Source of the DNA: Hyphomicrobiales bacterium
GTDB taxonomy: Bacteria > Pseudomonadota > Alphaproteobacteria > Rhizobiales > Rhizobiaceae
Assembly (NCBI GenBank): GCA_900466945.1
Contig: UBNV01000001.1
Location: forward strand, 186,001-250,000
DNA length: 64,000 bases
Direction: 5' to 3'
The position numbers and the translations under genes were made by a program. Shown piece after piece: positions 32,004 to 40,959 of this stretch. The stretch's first letter is position 1. Each line of letters opens with the position of its first letter. The notes under the pieces were generated by a model, which saw only the letters and a program-made list of their open reading frames with translations, did no database searches and was not told the DNA's origin.

Positions 32004-32851
32004 CCCTTGGTCGCTCCAAGCGTCAGGCCGGCAATGAAATGCCGTTGCATCAGGAAAAACATGGCGACCGGCGGCAGGGCCGCGACGATCGAGCCGGCGG
32101 AGACGAGGTGCCAAGCAGCAACCCACTGGCCGTTCAGCGAATAAAGACCGGCAGTCACAGGCATGGCATGCTGCCCCTGCACGAGAACCGTCGCCCAGAA
32201 GTAGTCGTTCCAGACAAAGGTGAAGACGAGCACAGAGAGGGCTGCAATTGCGGGACGCATCAGCGGCAGCACGATGTAGCGGAAGATCCGCCATTCCGAG
32301 ACGCCCTCGACGCGTGCCGACTCGATCAGAGCAAAGGGCAGACCCTTGATGAAATTGCGCATGAAGAGCGTGCAGAAACCGGTCTGGAAGGCGACATGGA
32401 AGAGCACGAGGCCCATCGTCGTGTCGTAGAGCCCGGCCCTTAGCGTCATGTCACGCACCGGCACCATCAGGATCTGGAACGGGATGAAGTTGCCGGCCAC
32501 GAAGAAGAAGAAGAGGACCAGATTGCCCTTGAACTTGTAGACGGCAAGGGCAAAGCCCGTGAGGCAGGAGAGCGCCACCGCACCAATGACCGTCGGGATC
32601 GTCACCTTGAACGAGTTCAGGATGTAATAGCCGATCGGCGAGTTGTTGAAGACCGCGGAATAGTTCTCGAAACCGGCAAAGCCGGAAGGGATGCCGAAAT
32701 AATTGCCAGCCGCAAGGTCACCCGCCGGGCGCACCGAGGTGATCGCGACGCCGATCAGCGGCAGGAGCCAGAGGAAGAGGGCAACCGGCAGCAGGATCTT
32801 GTAGGCCGTCTGCGCAAAGGGCGAGGCCTTCTGGATCGGAGTGGGGAACAT
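32000..32851 (-). CDS. Carbohydrate ABC transporter permease (MalG/LacG type)
   Basis: 283 residues with six membrane helices. The cytoplasmic EAA-type loop near residue 190 reads E-S-A-R-V-E-G-V-S-E-W-R-I-F, the site that contacts the ATPase. The first helix follows a short polar N-terminus. It pairs with the permease encoded immediately upstream; the ATG overlaps that gene's stop by one base (TGATG). Its own stop overlaps the alpha-galactosidase start. The substrate is probably lactose or another galactoside, judged from the operon. Confidence 0.94.
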   Translation of the reverse strand: MFPTPIQKASPFAQTAYKILLPVALFLWLLPLIGVAITSVRPAGDLAAGNYFGIPSGFAGFENYSAVFNNSPIGYYILNSFKVTIPTVIGAVALSCLTGFALAVYKFKGNLVLFFFFVAGNFIPFQILMVPVRDMTLRAGLYDTTMGLVLFHVAFQTGFCTLFMRNFIKGLPFALIESARVEGVSEWRIFRYIVLPLMRPAIAALSVLVFTFVWNDYFWATVLVQGQHAMPVTAGLYSLNGQWVAAWHLVSAGSIVAALPPVAMFFLMQRHFIAGLTLGATKG

Positions 32852-33759
32852 CAGGCGTTCCTTTCCTGGGCGAGCATGCGGACGATGAAGAGCGAGATGA
32901 AGACCATCATGATCAGGAACAGCACGACCGCGATCGATGCGCCGTAGCCCATGCGGAAACCATATTCGGAGAGCGCCTGCTCATACATGAAGTAGGAAAG
33001 GACCGAGCTCGACCCGTAAGGACCGCCGGCCGTCATGATCGACACCAGGTCGAAGGAGCGCAGCGAGCCGATGACGGTCACGACCATGGCGATGAAGGTG
33101 GCCGGCGCCAGCTGCGGCAGGATCACGTACCAGAGCAGCTTCAGCCCCTTGGCACCGTCCATGCGGGCGGCTTCCACTTGCTCCGGATTGATGTTGTTGA
33201 GACCCGTCAGGTAGAGGATCATGCAATAGGCAGTCTGCGGCCAGAGCCCGGCAATGATGATGCCGTAGGTCACATAGCGCTCGTCGGCAAGAACGGCGAT
33301 CTGTTCGCCGAACAGCATTTCCGTCAGCTTCGAAAACAGGCCGAAATCCGGGGCGTAGAACCAGGTGAACATCAGGCCGACAACGACCTGGCTGATCACG
33401 AAGGGAAAGAAGAACAGCGACTTGTAGAGCCGGATGCCCGTGACTGTCTGGTTGAGGAAAAGCGCAACCGCCAGACCTGCCGGGATCGACAGGAGGTAGA
33501 GCACCAGCCAGATCAGGTTGTTGTAGAGCGAGGTGTAGAAGGTGTCGTCATCGGCGAGTTCGACATAATTGCCGAAACCGATCCAGGTCATCGCGCCGAG
33601 ACCGTCCCAGTCATGAAAGCTGATCCAGATCGACTCGAAGATCGGCACGAGCACATAGATCAGGAACATCAGCATGCCGGGCGCCAGAAACAGGAAGGGC
33701 GCAAACGTCTGCTGGTTTCGCTTCCAGAAGCCGGAGGACGAAGGAACGGTGTTGCTCAT
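32851..33759 (-). CDS. Carbohydrate ABC transporter permease (MalF/LacF type)
   Basis: 302 residues from the ATG at 33759 (AGAGGT at 7 nt); the open frame extends 66 nt further but without a ribosome site. Six membrane helices are seen, starting A-P-F-L-F-L-A-P-G-M-L-M-F near residue 22. The EAA-type loop is E-A-A-R-M-D-G-A-K-G near 215. It forms the heterodimeric channel with the downstream permease. It follows the binding-protein gene by 88 bp, a spacing that often holds a hairpin protecting the abundant binding-protein message, though I do not see a strong one. Confidence 0.94.
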   Translation of the reverse strand: MSNTVPSSSGFWKRNQQTFAPFLFLAPGMLMFLIYVLVPIFESIWISFHDWDGLGAMTWIGFGNYVELADDDTFYTSLYNNLIWLVLYLLSIPAGLAVALFLNQTVTGIRLYKSLFFFPFVISQVVVGLMFTWFYAPDFGLFSKLTEMLFGEQIAVLADERYVTYGIIIAGLWPQTAYCMILYLTGLNNINPEQVEAARMDGAKGLKLLWYVILPQLAPATFIAMVVTVIGSLRSFDLVSIMTAGGPYGSSSVLSYFMYEQALSEYGFRMGYGASIAVVLFLIMMVFISLFIVRMLAQERNA

Positions 33760-33847
33760 GGCGGCACCTCTGATGAAAAGGGAAACGGCAACCGGATGCC
33801 GCGGGCCCAGGGAGACCCACAGCACCCGGCGCAGGGAGCTCTAAGGC

Positions 33848-35080
33848 TTACTTGTGGACGCGGGCGCGAACCTTTTCGAGGCGCTCCAGGATCCGGTCCA
33901 TATCGTCGGGCTTGACCATGAATTCCTGGAAGCCTTCCATGCCGGCCTTCGCCATTTCGGCGTTGGCGTCGCGGTCATAGAACTGTGCGAGCGCATGGGC
34001 GTTCGACAGCATCTCGAAACCGGCACTGAGGAACGGATCCGCGGGCTTTTCGGCCTTGTTGTTGACCGGCAGCTGGCCGAGCGTCGCGTTCATCTTCGTC
34101 TGAGCTTCCGGCGAAGCGAGGTAGGCGAGGAACTTCTTCGCATCTTCCTTGTTCTTCGCGCCCGACGGGATGTGGAACGTATCGGTCGGAGCCTCTTCCG
34201 ACATCGGAATGCCGGCGGTGATTTCCGGGAACTGCATGAAGCCGATCTGCTCTTCCTTCAGGCCGCCGTCCTTCATGGTGGCGACAGCAAAGTTGCCCAT
34301 CAGATACATGGCAGCCTTGCCCTGGACCATCTGCGGGATAGCATCCTGCCAGTCGATCGCGGCATGGTTCTCGTTGAAGTAACCGGCCTTGACCAGCTCG
34401 CCCCACTTTTCGAACACGGCCTTCACGCGCGGATCCGTATAGGGAACCTTGCCGGAGGTTAGCTCCATGTGGAACTCGTAGCCGTTGACGCGCAGGTTAA
34501 GATAGTCGAACCAGCCGCCCGTCGGCCACAGCGCCTTGGTGCCGATGGTGATCGGCGTGATGCCGGCCGTCTTCAGCTTTTCGCAGGCGGCCATGAATTC
34601 GGCCCAGTTCTTCGGCGGCTCGATGCCCTGTTCGGCGAAGATGTCCTTACGGTAGTAGATGCCCCACTGGTAATAGGTGTAGGGGACGCCCCACTTCTTG
34701 CCGTCGATGGTCATCGAGGCGGAAGCGGACTTCAGCTGGTCGTTCAAGCCATTGGCTTCCCAGACATCCGAGACGTCTTCGAACAAACCGGCCTTGACGA
34801 AGGGCTCCATGCGGTTGCCGGCATACCATGCGGCGACATCGGGAGCGTCAGCGGTCAGGAAGTTGCGGATGGCGGACTTGTAGCCTTCGTGGTCGAAGTT
34901 GTTCCACTTGACCGTGATGTCGGGGTTGGCCTTCTGGAAATCAGCGATCAATTCTTCCATCGCCTTTTTCGGCGCCGGATCGGAATGGTCGGAGTTGAGC
35001 ACGATTTCACCGGCGAATGCGGTGGAAGACAGAAGGGCAGCACCCAGAGCAAGGCTGCTCAGGCTTTTAAAAAAGGTCAT
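33848..35080 (-). CDS. Periplasmic sugar-binding protein of the galactoside ABC importer
   Basis: 410 residues from the ATG at 35080, four bases after GGGAGGA. Residues 1-23 are a Sec signal peptide ending S-S-T-A-F-A. The mature protein is an MalE/UgpB-type (cluster B) solute-binding protein; V-K-W-N-N-F-D-H-E-G and several Trp-rich loops are consistent with sugar stacking. It is the first gene of the six-gene operon and the position matches LacE of A. radiobacter. Ligand is probably a galactoside by context only. Confidence 0.93.
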   Translation of the reverse strand: MTFFKSLSSLALGAALLSSTAFAGEIVLNSDHSDPAPKKAMEELIADFQKANPDITVKWNNFDHEGYKSAIRNFLTADAPDVAAWYAGNRMEPFVKAGLFEDVSDVWEANGLNDQLKSASASMTIDGKKWGVPYTYYQWGIYYRKDIFAEQGIEPPKNWAEFMAACEKLKTAGITPITIGTKALWPTGGWFDYLNLRVNGYEFHMELTSGKVPYTDPRVKAVFEKWGELVKAGYFNENHAAIDWQDAIPQMVQGKAAMYLMGNFAVATMKDGGLKEEQIGFMQFPEITAGIPMSEEAPTDTFHIPSGAKNKEDAKKFLAYLASPEAQTKMNATLGQLPVNNKAEKPADPFLSAGFEMLSNAHALAQFYDRDANAEMAKAGMEGFQEFMVKPDDMDRILERLEKVRARVHK

Positions 35081-35100
35081 GTTTTCCTCCCTATGACCGT

Positions 35101-35113
35101 TATGCATTGCATA
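35101..35113. promoter_or_regulatory. Candidate operator or leader dyad before the galactoside operon
   Basis: Perfect inverted repeat TATGCA-T-TGCATA, 21 bp upstream of the binding-protein ATG, in the 151-bp divergent region shared with the AraC gene. It overlaps an 8-bp palindrome GCATATGC. Possible operator; inferred. Confidence 0.4.
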
Positions 35114-35231
35114 TGCCGAGCTTGAAGCCCCGGATCCCACCGGAGCGGAATTCTCAGCTCATCTTGATCATCCGATTCAAACCCGTAATAATCTACCGAG
35201 TTTTTGCCGATCTTTTCCGGGATCCTAAGAT

Positions 35232-36155
35232 TTGGAACATGCGAAGCCCCTGTTGGTGGACGAATCGGTCCCCGTGCATCCCGACCATGACCCGCGACAC
35301 CCGCTGGTCATCTTCGGCGATCACCGCTTTTGTGCGGGGGAAAGCCTGACGGTGCATCGCATGGCCGGGCCACACATGCACAGCCAGATCGAGCTCAACT
35401 TCGTGCTGACAGGGCAGATGACATACTGGTTCGACGGACGCGAGCTGACGGTCGACGAGGGGCGCCTCTGCCTCTTCTGGGGCATGATCCCGCACCAGGT
35501 GACCGACCGCAGGGAAGGCACCCGTTTTGTGTGCCTCTATGTCCCGATGTCCGTCTTCCTTGGACTGGCCAATCTCAGCCGCTTCCGCGATGCCGTCTTC
35601 CGGGGCGCCATGATCGAGGCCTTGGAAATCCGTTCCTGGGATCGGGACATCTTCCAGCGCTGGCGCGAGGAGCTCCTGGCGGGCGACGAGAACCTGACCG
35701 AGATCGTGCGCAACGAACTGACAGCACGGGTTCTCCGCATCGAGCGCGATGGATGGCGGGATCTCCGTGAGGAAGGCTCGGCGATCGCGAGCTTCAGCGC
35801 CAATGACAGCGAGCGCGTCGAGCACATCGAGCGCATGCTGCGCTTTATCGCCGAACACGCATTGGAGAACATTTCAGCCGATGATGTCGGCAATGCCGTT
35901 GGTCTGCATCCGAACTATGCCATGTCGATCTTCAAGCGGGCCGTCGGCCATACGATCAACCAGGCGATCGTGCGCCACCGCCTGGACACCGCGCAGTCCC
36001 TGCTGATTTCAACCGACCTGTCGATCACCGACGTCGCCTTCGAAAGCGGCTTCGGTTCGGTCTCCCGCTTCTACGAGGCTTTCAGCCAGCGTTTTGTCGA
36101 AAAGCCGACGGCTTTCCGTCGCCGCATGCGCTCGAAGGGCATGCCACAAGCCTGA
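35232..36155 (+). CDS. AraC-family transcriptional regulator of the galactoside operon
   Basis: 307 residues if the TTG at 35232 is used; a stop lies two codons upstream and no ATG occurs before residue 44, so a TTG, or an in-frame GTG a few codons later, must be the start. Residues 15-110 are a cupin-type sugar-sensing domain (H-M-H-S-Q-I-E-L-N-F-V-L-x-G). Residues 195-300 hold two helix-turn-helix motifs (I-S-A-D-D-V-G-N-A-V-G-L-H-P-N-Y and L-S-I-T-D-V-A-F-E-S-G-F-G-S-V-S-R-F). Divergent placement suggests it activates the transport/hydrolase operon in response to a galactoside. Confidence 0.92.
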   Translation: MEHAKPLLVDESVPVHPDHDPRHPLVIFGDHRFCAGESLTVHRMAGPHMHSQIELNFVLTGQMTYWFDGRELTVDEGRLCLFWGMIPHQVTDRREGTRFVCLYVPMSVFLGLANLSRFRDAVFRGAMIEALEIRSWDRDIFQRWREELLAGDENLTEIVRNELTARVLRIERDGWRDLREEGSAIASFSANDSERVEHIERMLRFIAEHALENISADDVGNAVGLHPNYAMSIFKRAVGHTINQAIVRHRLDTAQSLLISTDLSITDVAFESGFGSVSRFYEAFSQRFVEKPTAFRRRMRSKGMPQA

Positions 36156-36165
36156 GCGCCCCGGA

Positions 36166-37254
36166 TCAACGCCGCGCGATCGCTGACAGTCTGGGCATGG
36201 TCACGCCCGGGCACCATTCCTGGAAACCGATGATGCGGCGGACGACCTTCTCCGCATGATTGCCGGCAATGTCAGCCAGGCGGTGCTCCAGATAGGGATT
36301 GAGAAAGCGCTCCAGCGTGGTCGCCACGTAAACCTCGGCCTCGTCACCGAGACCATGCAAGCGGAAACCGGGCACGACTTCCTCGCGGTAAATCTCCTCC
36401 AGTTCAGCACGGATCGCGGCATCGGCCAGAATGTCCTTGACGCATTCCGTCTGCGGCCGGCCTTGCACCTGCCAGCGATCGGCAAGAACAGTATGGCCGA
36501 GATTGAGAATATGTAACTTCTGCCGCTCATACGGGGTCAGATCATCGACGAGCCTGATACAAGGATGCTCACAGGGAAGCGTCAAACCTGGCTGCCGCTC
36601 TATGGCCCAAATCGCATAGGGTTCGGCGATTGCCCCCGCCGGTTCGATCGGTTCCGAGACGATGCGATCGACGAGCGTATTCCCCCAGATGACCCGCTCC
36701 GACAGCCAGGAGGCAAAGTCGGCGTCTCCGACATGTCGGCTTGCGAGTTCCGCGATCAACTGTTTCAGGACGTCGCCATTGCGGGAAATAAGTTCACAGG
36801 GGAGGATCGTGAGCGGCATACCACCGCCGTGAAAGCGGGCATGGAGAAGCGCCAGAAGCTTCATCGGAAATGAGCGTGGGACGCCATCCAGGCCATCGCC
36901 TTCCATCAAGGCATAGCCCTTGTCCCCGGTATTGCTGAGGACCACCCTCGCCTCTTCGACGAAGATCCGCCTTACCTCGTTCCAATCCGTCGCCGTGGAG
37001 AGAGACCGGCTTACCGATCGCACGCGCAACTCGCGCTCGACCGGCTTTCCATCTTCCAGACCCCTCATAATGACCGGAAACCCCTCGGGCGCCGACAAAG
37101 CCCCGATCCGCCCTGCCCGAGAGGCATCACCGCTCGTCTGCACCACGGTGATCGGTCCCAGTGCGTTGCCTGCCTCCATGGCCTCGCTGACGAAGAGGTC
37201 GGCATGCGCCTGGAGAAACCGGCTCGTGCCGAATTGCAGGATGGGCGTGGTCAT
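36166..37254 (-). CDS. Mannitol-dehydrogenase-family oxidoreductase, tagaturonate/fructuronate-reductase-like
   Basis: 362 residues, shorter than E. coli UxaB (about 480). The N-terminus has an NAD-binding region (Q-F-G-T-S-R-F-L-Q-A-H) and the mid-region keeps the polyol-dehydrogenase catalytic triad Lys246, Asn251, His254 in K-L-H-I-L-N-L-G-H. Family members interconvert hexuronates such as D-tagaturonate with aldonates such as D-altronate. Since altronate dehydratase is encoded next door, tagaturonate reductase (UxaB role) is the best guess. It lies 3 bp behind the GntR gene, on the same transcript. Confidence 0.82.
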   Translation of the reverse strand: MTTPILQFGTSRFLQAHADLFVSEAMEAGNALGPITVVQTSGDASRAGRIGALSAPEGFPVIMRGLEDGKPVERELRVRSVSRSLSTATDWNEVRRIFVEEARVVLSNTGDKGYALMEGDGLDGVPRSFPMKLLALLHARFHGGGMPLTILPCELISRNGDVLKQLIAELASRHVGDADFASWLSERVIWGNTLVDRIVSEPIEPAGAIAEPYAIWAIERQPGLTLPCEHPCIRLVDDLTPYERQKLHILNLGHTVLADRWQVQGRPQTECVKDILADAAIRAELEEIYREEVVPGFRLHGLGDEAEVYVATTLERFLNPYLEHRLADIAGNHAEKVVRRIIGFQEWCPGVTMPRLSAIARR

Positions 37255-37257
37255 GGC

Positions 37258-38145
37258 TCAGGCAGGCTCCTGGATGGATTGCAGCAGCGTTTCGCGTGCC
37301 GATTTCAAATGCTGGCGGCAGGCTTTTTCGATCTTTCCGGCATCGCGGGAAAACAACGCGCGGATGTAGTCGAGGTGCTCCTCTAGCGCCCGCTGATTGC
37401 GGGCCCGTGCATTCGCCTTGTTCCACTGGTAGTGATAGTGGAAGACGATCGTGATGATGTCGTAGAAATCGATGATGAAGCGGTTGCTCGATGCCTTCTG
37501 AACGAGCAGGTGAAAGCGCTCGTCGAGCTCTGAGAACTCGGTATAGCGGTTGTCGATATCGGCCAGCAGCGCGTGATGCTGCGCTTCGACCAGCCGAAGT
37601 TCATCCCAGGCGGGGTGATCCTGGGCCAGATGGGCAAAGCTTGCCGCCGAGCGCAACTCGAACATCTCACGCACCTCGGTCAGTTCGAGCGCGAATTCGC
37701 GGGTAAAACCCTTCAGGACCCAATGGCTGTTCGGTCGCTTCTCGATCAAACCGAAACGGCTGAAGCGGATGAGAAACTCGCGCACGCTGGTGGTGCCGAT
37801 GCCAATCTCACGCGCAAGTTCCAGCTCGTTGATCTGCATGCCCGGCTGGGCACCACCGGCGAGGATGCGCCGCATGAAGCTGCGCTCGATAATCTCCGAC
37901 AGTGAACTCGTCTCCTCGTCGGTAAAATAGTCGGATCCGGTCGGTCGACGCAGCACAGTCTTGGAGCGCTTGTCCCAAGCGACAAGTCCCGTTTCGCCGA
38001 GTCGGGTCAGCACCGCGCGCACCGTCGTCCGGCTGACGCCCAAGAGACCACCGAGCTCCGGCTCCGAGGGAAGCGTATCCGTTTCCTCGATCAGCTTCAG
38101 CGTGCGGTTGTAGGCATCCTTGAAGACGGTGTTCTGCTTTGCCAT
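37258..38145 (-). CDS. GntR-family regulator with two tandem winged helices and FCD domain
   Basis: 295 residues, about 60 more than usual FadR-type regulators. Residues 10-65 form one GntR winged helix (L-P-S-E-P-E-L-G-G-L-L-G-V-S-R-T-T-V-R). Residues 85-150 form a second (I-N-E-L-E-L-A-R-E-I-G-I-G-T-T-S-V-R-E-F-L). The FCD ligand domain follows (E-V-R-E-M-F-E-L-R, then E-R-F-H near 207 and a C-terminal H-L-x-x-A). FCD domains bind sugar acids or other carboxylates through a metal. It diverges from altronate dehydratase, the probable target together with the reductase gene behind it and the importer further on. Confidence 0.87.
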   Translation of the reverse strand: MAKQNTVFKDAYNRTLKLIEETDTLPSEPELGGLLGVSRTTVRAVLTRLGETGLVAWDKRSKTVLRRPTGSDYFTDEETSSLSEIIERSFMRRILAGGAQPGMQINELELAREIGIGTTSVREFLIRFSRFGLIEKRPNSHWVLKGFTREFALELTEVREMFELRSAASFAHLAQDHPAWDELRLVEAQHHALLADIDNRYTEFSELDERFHLLVQKASSNRFIIDFYDIITIVFHYHYQWNKANARARNQRALEEHLDYIRALFSRDAGKIEKACRQHLKSARETLLQSIQEPA

Positions 38146-38297
38146 TGCTCTGCCTGGGTTGAAATCATGCGGGCGGGTTGATCTTTCGCCTCATGGCGCA
38201 AGACGTGGCTTCGCGCAACGGAAACCACCGATTGCGGTGACCCTCTTCCTATTGTCTCGGGTTCTCGTTCCTCCTGCTCCGAGCTAGAGCAAATTGT

Positions 38298-38349
38298 TCT
38301 TTATCGATATCATACCCATTGACGAGCAACTGTCTATTGCCGATAAAAG
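38298..38349. promoter_or_regulatory. Candidate GntR operator half-sites upstream of altronate dehydratase
   Basis: TCTTTATCGATA at 38298-38309 and CGATAAAAGA at 38341-38350 lie in opposite orientation in the 251-bp divergent region between the GntR gene and altronate dehydratase. The TTTATCGATA core recurs upstream of the sugar-binding protein at 41516-41525, so it is a candidate binding motif for the local regulator. Confidence 0.5.
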
Positions 38350-38396
38350 ACAAAACATAGGATCCGGTCACGCCGGACGCATGGGAGAAACATCGG

Positions 38397-39902
38397 GTGT
38401 CGAAACCAGCCTGCATCCTGCTGTCGCAGGACGACAATGTTGCCGTGACCACTGTTGCGATCGAGGCCGGGCATGTCCTGCCGGGCGGTGCACCGGCTGC
38501 GGCGAAGATTGATCCCGGCCACAAGGTCGCGGTTCGCGCCATCCGCCAGGGTGAGCCTGTCGTCAAATATGCCCAGGCGATCGGCCGTGCGACAGCGGAC
38601 ATTGCTGCGGGCGACCACGTCCATTCCCACAATCTCGCCTTCGACGAGGATCGCCTCTCGGTCAGCGGCCTTGCCCAGCCCGAAACGGCAACGGCAGCCG
38701 ACAAGGGCCGCACGTTCATGGGTTATCGCCGCGCCGACGGACGCGCAGCGACCCGCAACTACATCGGCATCATCGCCAGCGTGAACTGTTCCACCACCGT
38801 GTGCCGCGCCATCGCCGACGCAGCCAACCGCACGATCCTGCCGCATTACGAGGGCATCGACGGCTTCGTGCCGATCGTCCACGACCAGGGCTGCGGTATG
38901 AGCTCGACCGGCGACGGCATGCGCACGCTGCACAGAACGATAGCCGGCTACACGAGACACGTGAATTTCGGCGGCGTGCTGATGGTCGGCCTCGGCTGCG
39001 AAGTGAACCAGCTGACGCTTTACGGACAGAGCGGCGCCGGCGCGTCGAAGCGTCACTTCAACATCCAGGATGCAGGCGGCTCGCGCCGCGCCGTCGAGAA
39101 CGCGCTTTCGATCCTGAAGGAGATCGCAGCCGAAGTCGGCACGATGCGCCGCGAACCGATCTCCGTCAGCGAGATCATCGTCGGCCTGCAATGCGGTGGC
39201 TCCGATGGCCTGTCCGGCATCACAGCAAATCCGGCCCTCGGTGTCGCTGTCGATATTCTCGCCGGCGCCGGTGGCACGGCCATCCTCTCCGAGACCTCGG
39301 AAATCTACGGCGCCGAACACCTCCTGCGCAGCCGCGCCGTCAACGAGGACGTCGCCGTCAAGCTTGACGGGCTGATCTCCTGGTGGGAGGCCTATGTCGC
39401 CCAGCACGGCGCTTCGCTCGACAACAATCCCTCGCCCGGCAACAAGAAGGGTGGCCTCACCACCATTCTCGAGAAATCCCTCGGTGCGGTCGCCAAGGGC
39501 GGACGCTCGCCGCTGACCGCCGTCTACAATTATGCCGAACGCGTCACCGAACACGGCCTCGTCTTCATGGACACGCCTGGCTACGACCCGGTTTCGGCCA
39601 CCGGCCAGGTGGCGGGCGGCGCAAACGTGATTGCCTTCACGACCGGCCGCGGCTCCTGCTTCGGCTCTCGCCCCGTGCCCTCCATCAAGCTGACGAGCAA
39701 CACCGCGCTTTACAGGTCGATGGAAGAGGACATGGACATCGACTGCGGTGTCATCGCCACGGGAGACGCCAGCGTCTCGGGCCTCGGCCGTGACATCTTC
39801 GACCTGATCATCGAGACCGCCTCGGGCCAGAAGACCAAGAGCGAGCTCTTCGGCTACGGCGACAACGAATTCGTGCCGTGGCACCTCGGTGCCACGCTCT
39901 GA
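38397..39902 (+). CDS. uxaA: Altronate dehydratase (UxaA), SAF and large domains fused
   Basis: 501 residues from a GTG at 38397 with GGGAGA at 8 nt, close to the 495 of E. coli UxaA. The N-terminal 85 residues are the small SAF-type domain (D-N-V-A-V). The large domain from about 105 has the family motifs G-Y-R-R-A-D-G-R-A-A-T-R-N-Y, H-D-Q-G-C-G-M and G-L-Q-C-G-G-S-D-G-L-S-G, with cysteines and histidines for metal binding. It dehydrates D-altronate to 2-keto-3-deoxy-D-gluconate in the cytoplasm. It is the first plus-strand gene of a run reaching 46356, and the GntR gene diverges from it. Confidence 0.93.
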   Translation: MSKPACILLSQDDNVAVTTVAIEAGHVLPGGAPAAAKIDPGHKVAVRAIRQGEPVVKYAQAIGRATADIAAGDHVHSHNLAFDEDRLSVSGLAQPETATAADKGRTFMGYRRADGRAATRNYIGIIASVNCSTTVCRAIADAANRTILPHYEGIDGFVPIVHDQGCGMSSTGDGMRTLHRTIAGYTRHVNFGGVLMVGLGCEVNQLTLYGQSGAGASKRHFNIQDAGGSRRAVENALSILKEIAAEVGTMRREPISVSEIIVGLQCGGSDGLSGITANPALGVAVDILAGAGGTAILSETSEIYGAEHLLRSRAVNEDVAVKLDGLISWWEAYVAQHGASLDNNPSPGNKKGGLTTILEKSLGAVAKGGRSPLTAVYNYAERVTEHGLVFMDTPGYDPVSATGQVAGGANVIAFTTGRGSCFGSRPVPSIKLTSNTALYRSMEEDMDIDCGVIATGDASVSGLGRDIFDLIIETASGQKTKSELFGYGDNEFVPWHLGATL

Positions 39903-39930
39903 CCTCGACAACTGGGATCCGGATATCAGC

Positions 39931-40950
39931 ATGAAGACGAGACGCATCGGCAAGACCGCCCTCGAAGTGACCGAATACTCCTTCGGCACCGCACCGCTTG
40001 GTGGCCTCTATCGCCCCTGCCCCCGCGATGTCGGCATTGCCACCCTGCAAGCCGCTTGGGATCACGGGATCCGCTATTTCGATACGGCCCCGCATTACGG
40101 CTTTGGCCAGGCCGAGCGTTATGTCGGCGACTTCCTGCGCGACAAGCCGGAAGACAGCTATGTGCTCTCCACCAAGGTTGGCCGTCTGCTGGCACCGGTG
40201 CCGAAGGACCAGATCCCGAATGTCGGCTTCGTCGATCCTCTGCCTTTTAAGCTGGTCTACGACTACAGCTATGACGGCATCATGCGTTCGGTCGATTTCA
40301 GCTATGCCCGCCTCGGCCTCAATCGCATCGACATCCTCTATGTCCACGATATCGGCGTCTACACCCATGGCCGCGCGGTCAACGATCACTACGTCAAGCA
40401 GCTGCGCGACGGCGGTTACAAGGCGCTCGACCAGTTGAAATCCTCTGGCGCGATCAAGGCCTTCGGGCTCGGCGTCAACGAAGTCCCGGCCTGCCTGGAG
40501 ATGATGGCTGACATCGATATCGACGTCATCCTGATGGCTGGCCGCTATTCGTTGCTGGATCGCTCCGCCGTCGAGGAGTTGCTGCCGCTCTGCGAGACGC
40601 GCGGCACCTCGATCACCGCCGGCGGCGTCTTCAATTCCGGCATCCTGGCAACAGGTGCCGTTCCGGGCGCACATTTCGACTACACCCCCGCAACCGACGA
40701 AGTGCTCGGCAAGGTGCGCGCGATGGAAGATCTGGCAAAGCAAGCCGATAAGCCGCTCGCCCAGTTCGCAATGCAGTTCCCGCTGCACCATCCGGCGGTC
40801 GCCTCCGTCATCATCGGCACGGCAAAGCCGGAAAGCCTCCATCGCAACATGGCGCTGACATCAGAGGAAATGCCGGCCTCCGCCTTCGCACCCTTTGAGG
40901 CGCACACACTCGTTGCACCGCCGCTCGGCGATGCGGCTGTCCGGGAGTAG
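39931..40950 (+). CDS. Aldo/keto reductase, aldose 1-dehydrogenase (L-fucose/L-galactose dehydrogenase) type
   Basis: 339 residues from the ATG at 39931; an ATG at 39889 would overlap uxaA and adds an unconserved stretch. The AKR catalytic set is visible: Asp51 and Tyr56 in F-D-T-A-P-H-Y-G, Lys in S-T-K-V-G-R near 80, and His in Y-V-H-D-I-G. The sequence resembles D-threo-aldose/L-fucose/L-galactose 1-dehydrogenases and pyridoxal 4-dehydrogenase, which oxidise an aldose to its lactone. With a FucU-type mutarotase next, an L-fucose- or L-galactose-configured substrate is likely. It follows uxaA by 28 bp. Confidence 0.85.
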   Translation: MKTRRIGKTALEVTEYSFGTAPLGGLYRPCPRDVGIATLQAAWDHGIRYFDTAPHYGFGQAERYVGDFLRDKPEDSYVLSTKVGRLLAPVPKDQIPNVGFVDPLPFKLVYDYSYDGIMRSVDFSYARLGLNRIDILYVHDIGVYTHGRAVNDHYVKQLRDGGYKALDQLKSSGAIKAFGLGVNEVPACLEMMADIDIDVILMAGRYSLLDRSAVEELLPLCETRGTSITAGGVFNSGILATGAVPGAHFDYTPATDEVLGKVRAMEDLAKQADKPLAQFAMQFPLHHPAVASVIIGTAKPESLHRNMALTSEEMPASAFAPFEAHTLVAPPLGDAAVRE

Positions 40951-40959
40951 GAGCTGACC

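Noticed and set aside
32004-32294. 97-residue N-terminal extension of the alpha-galactosidase
   Set aside because: It is the permease gene read in another frame; the ATGA overlap gives a normal start at 32003.
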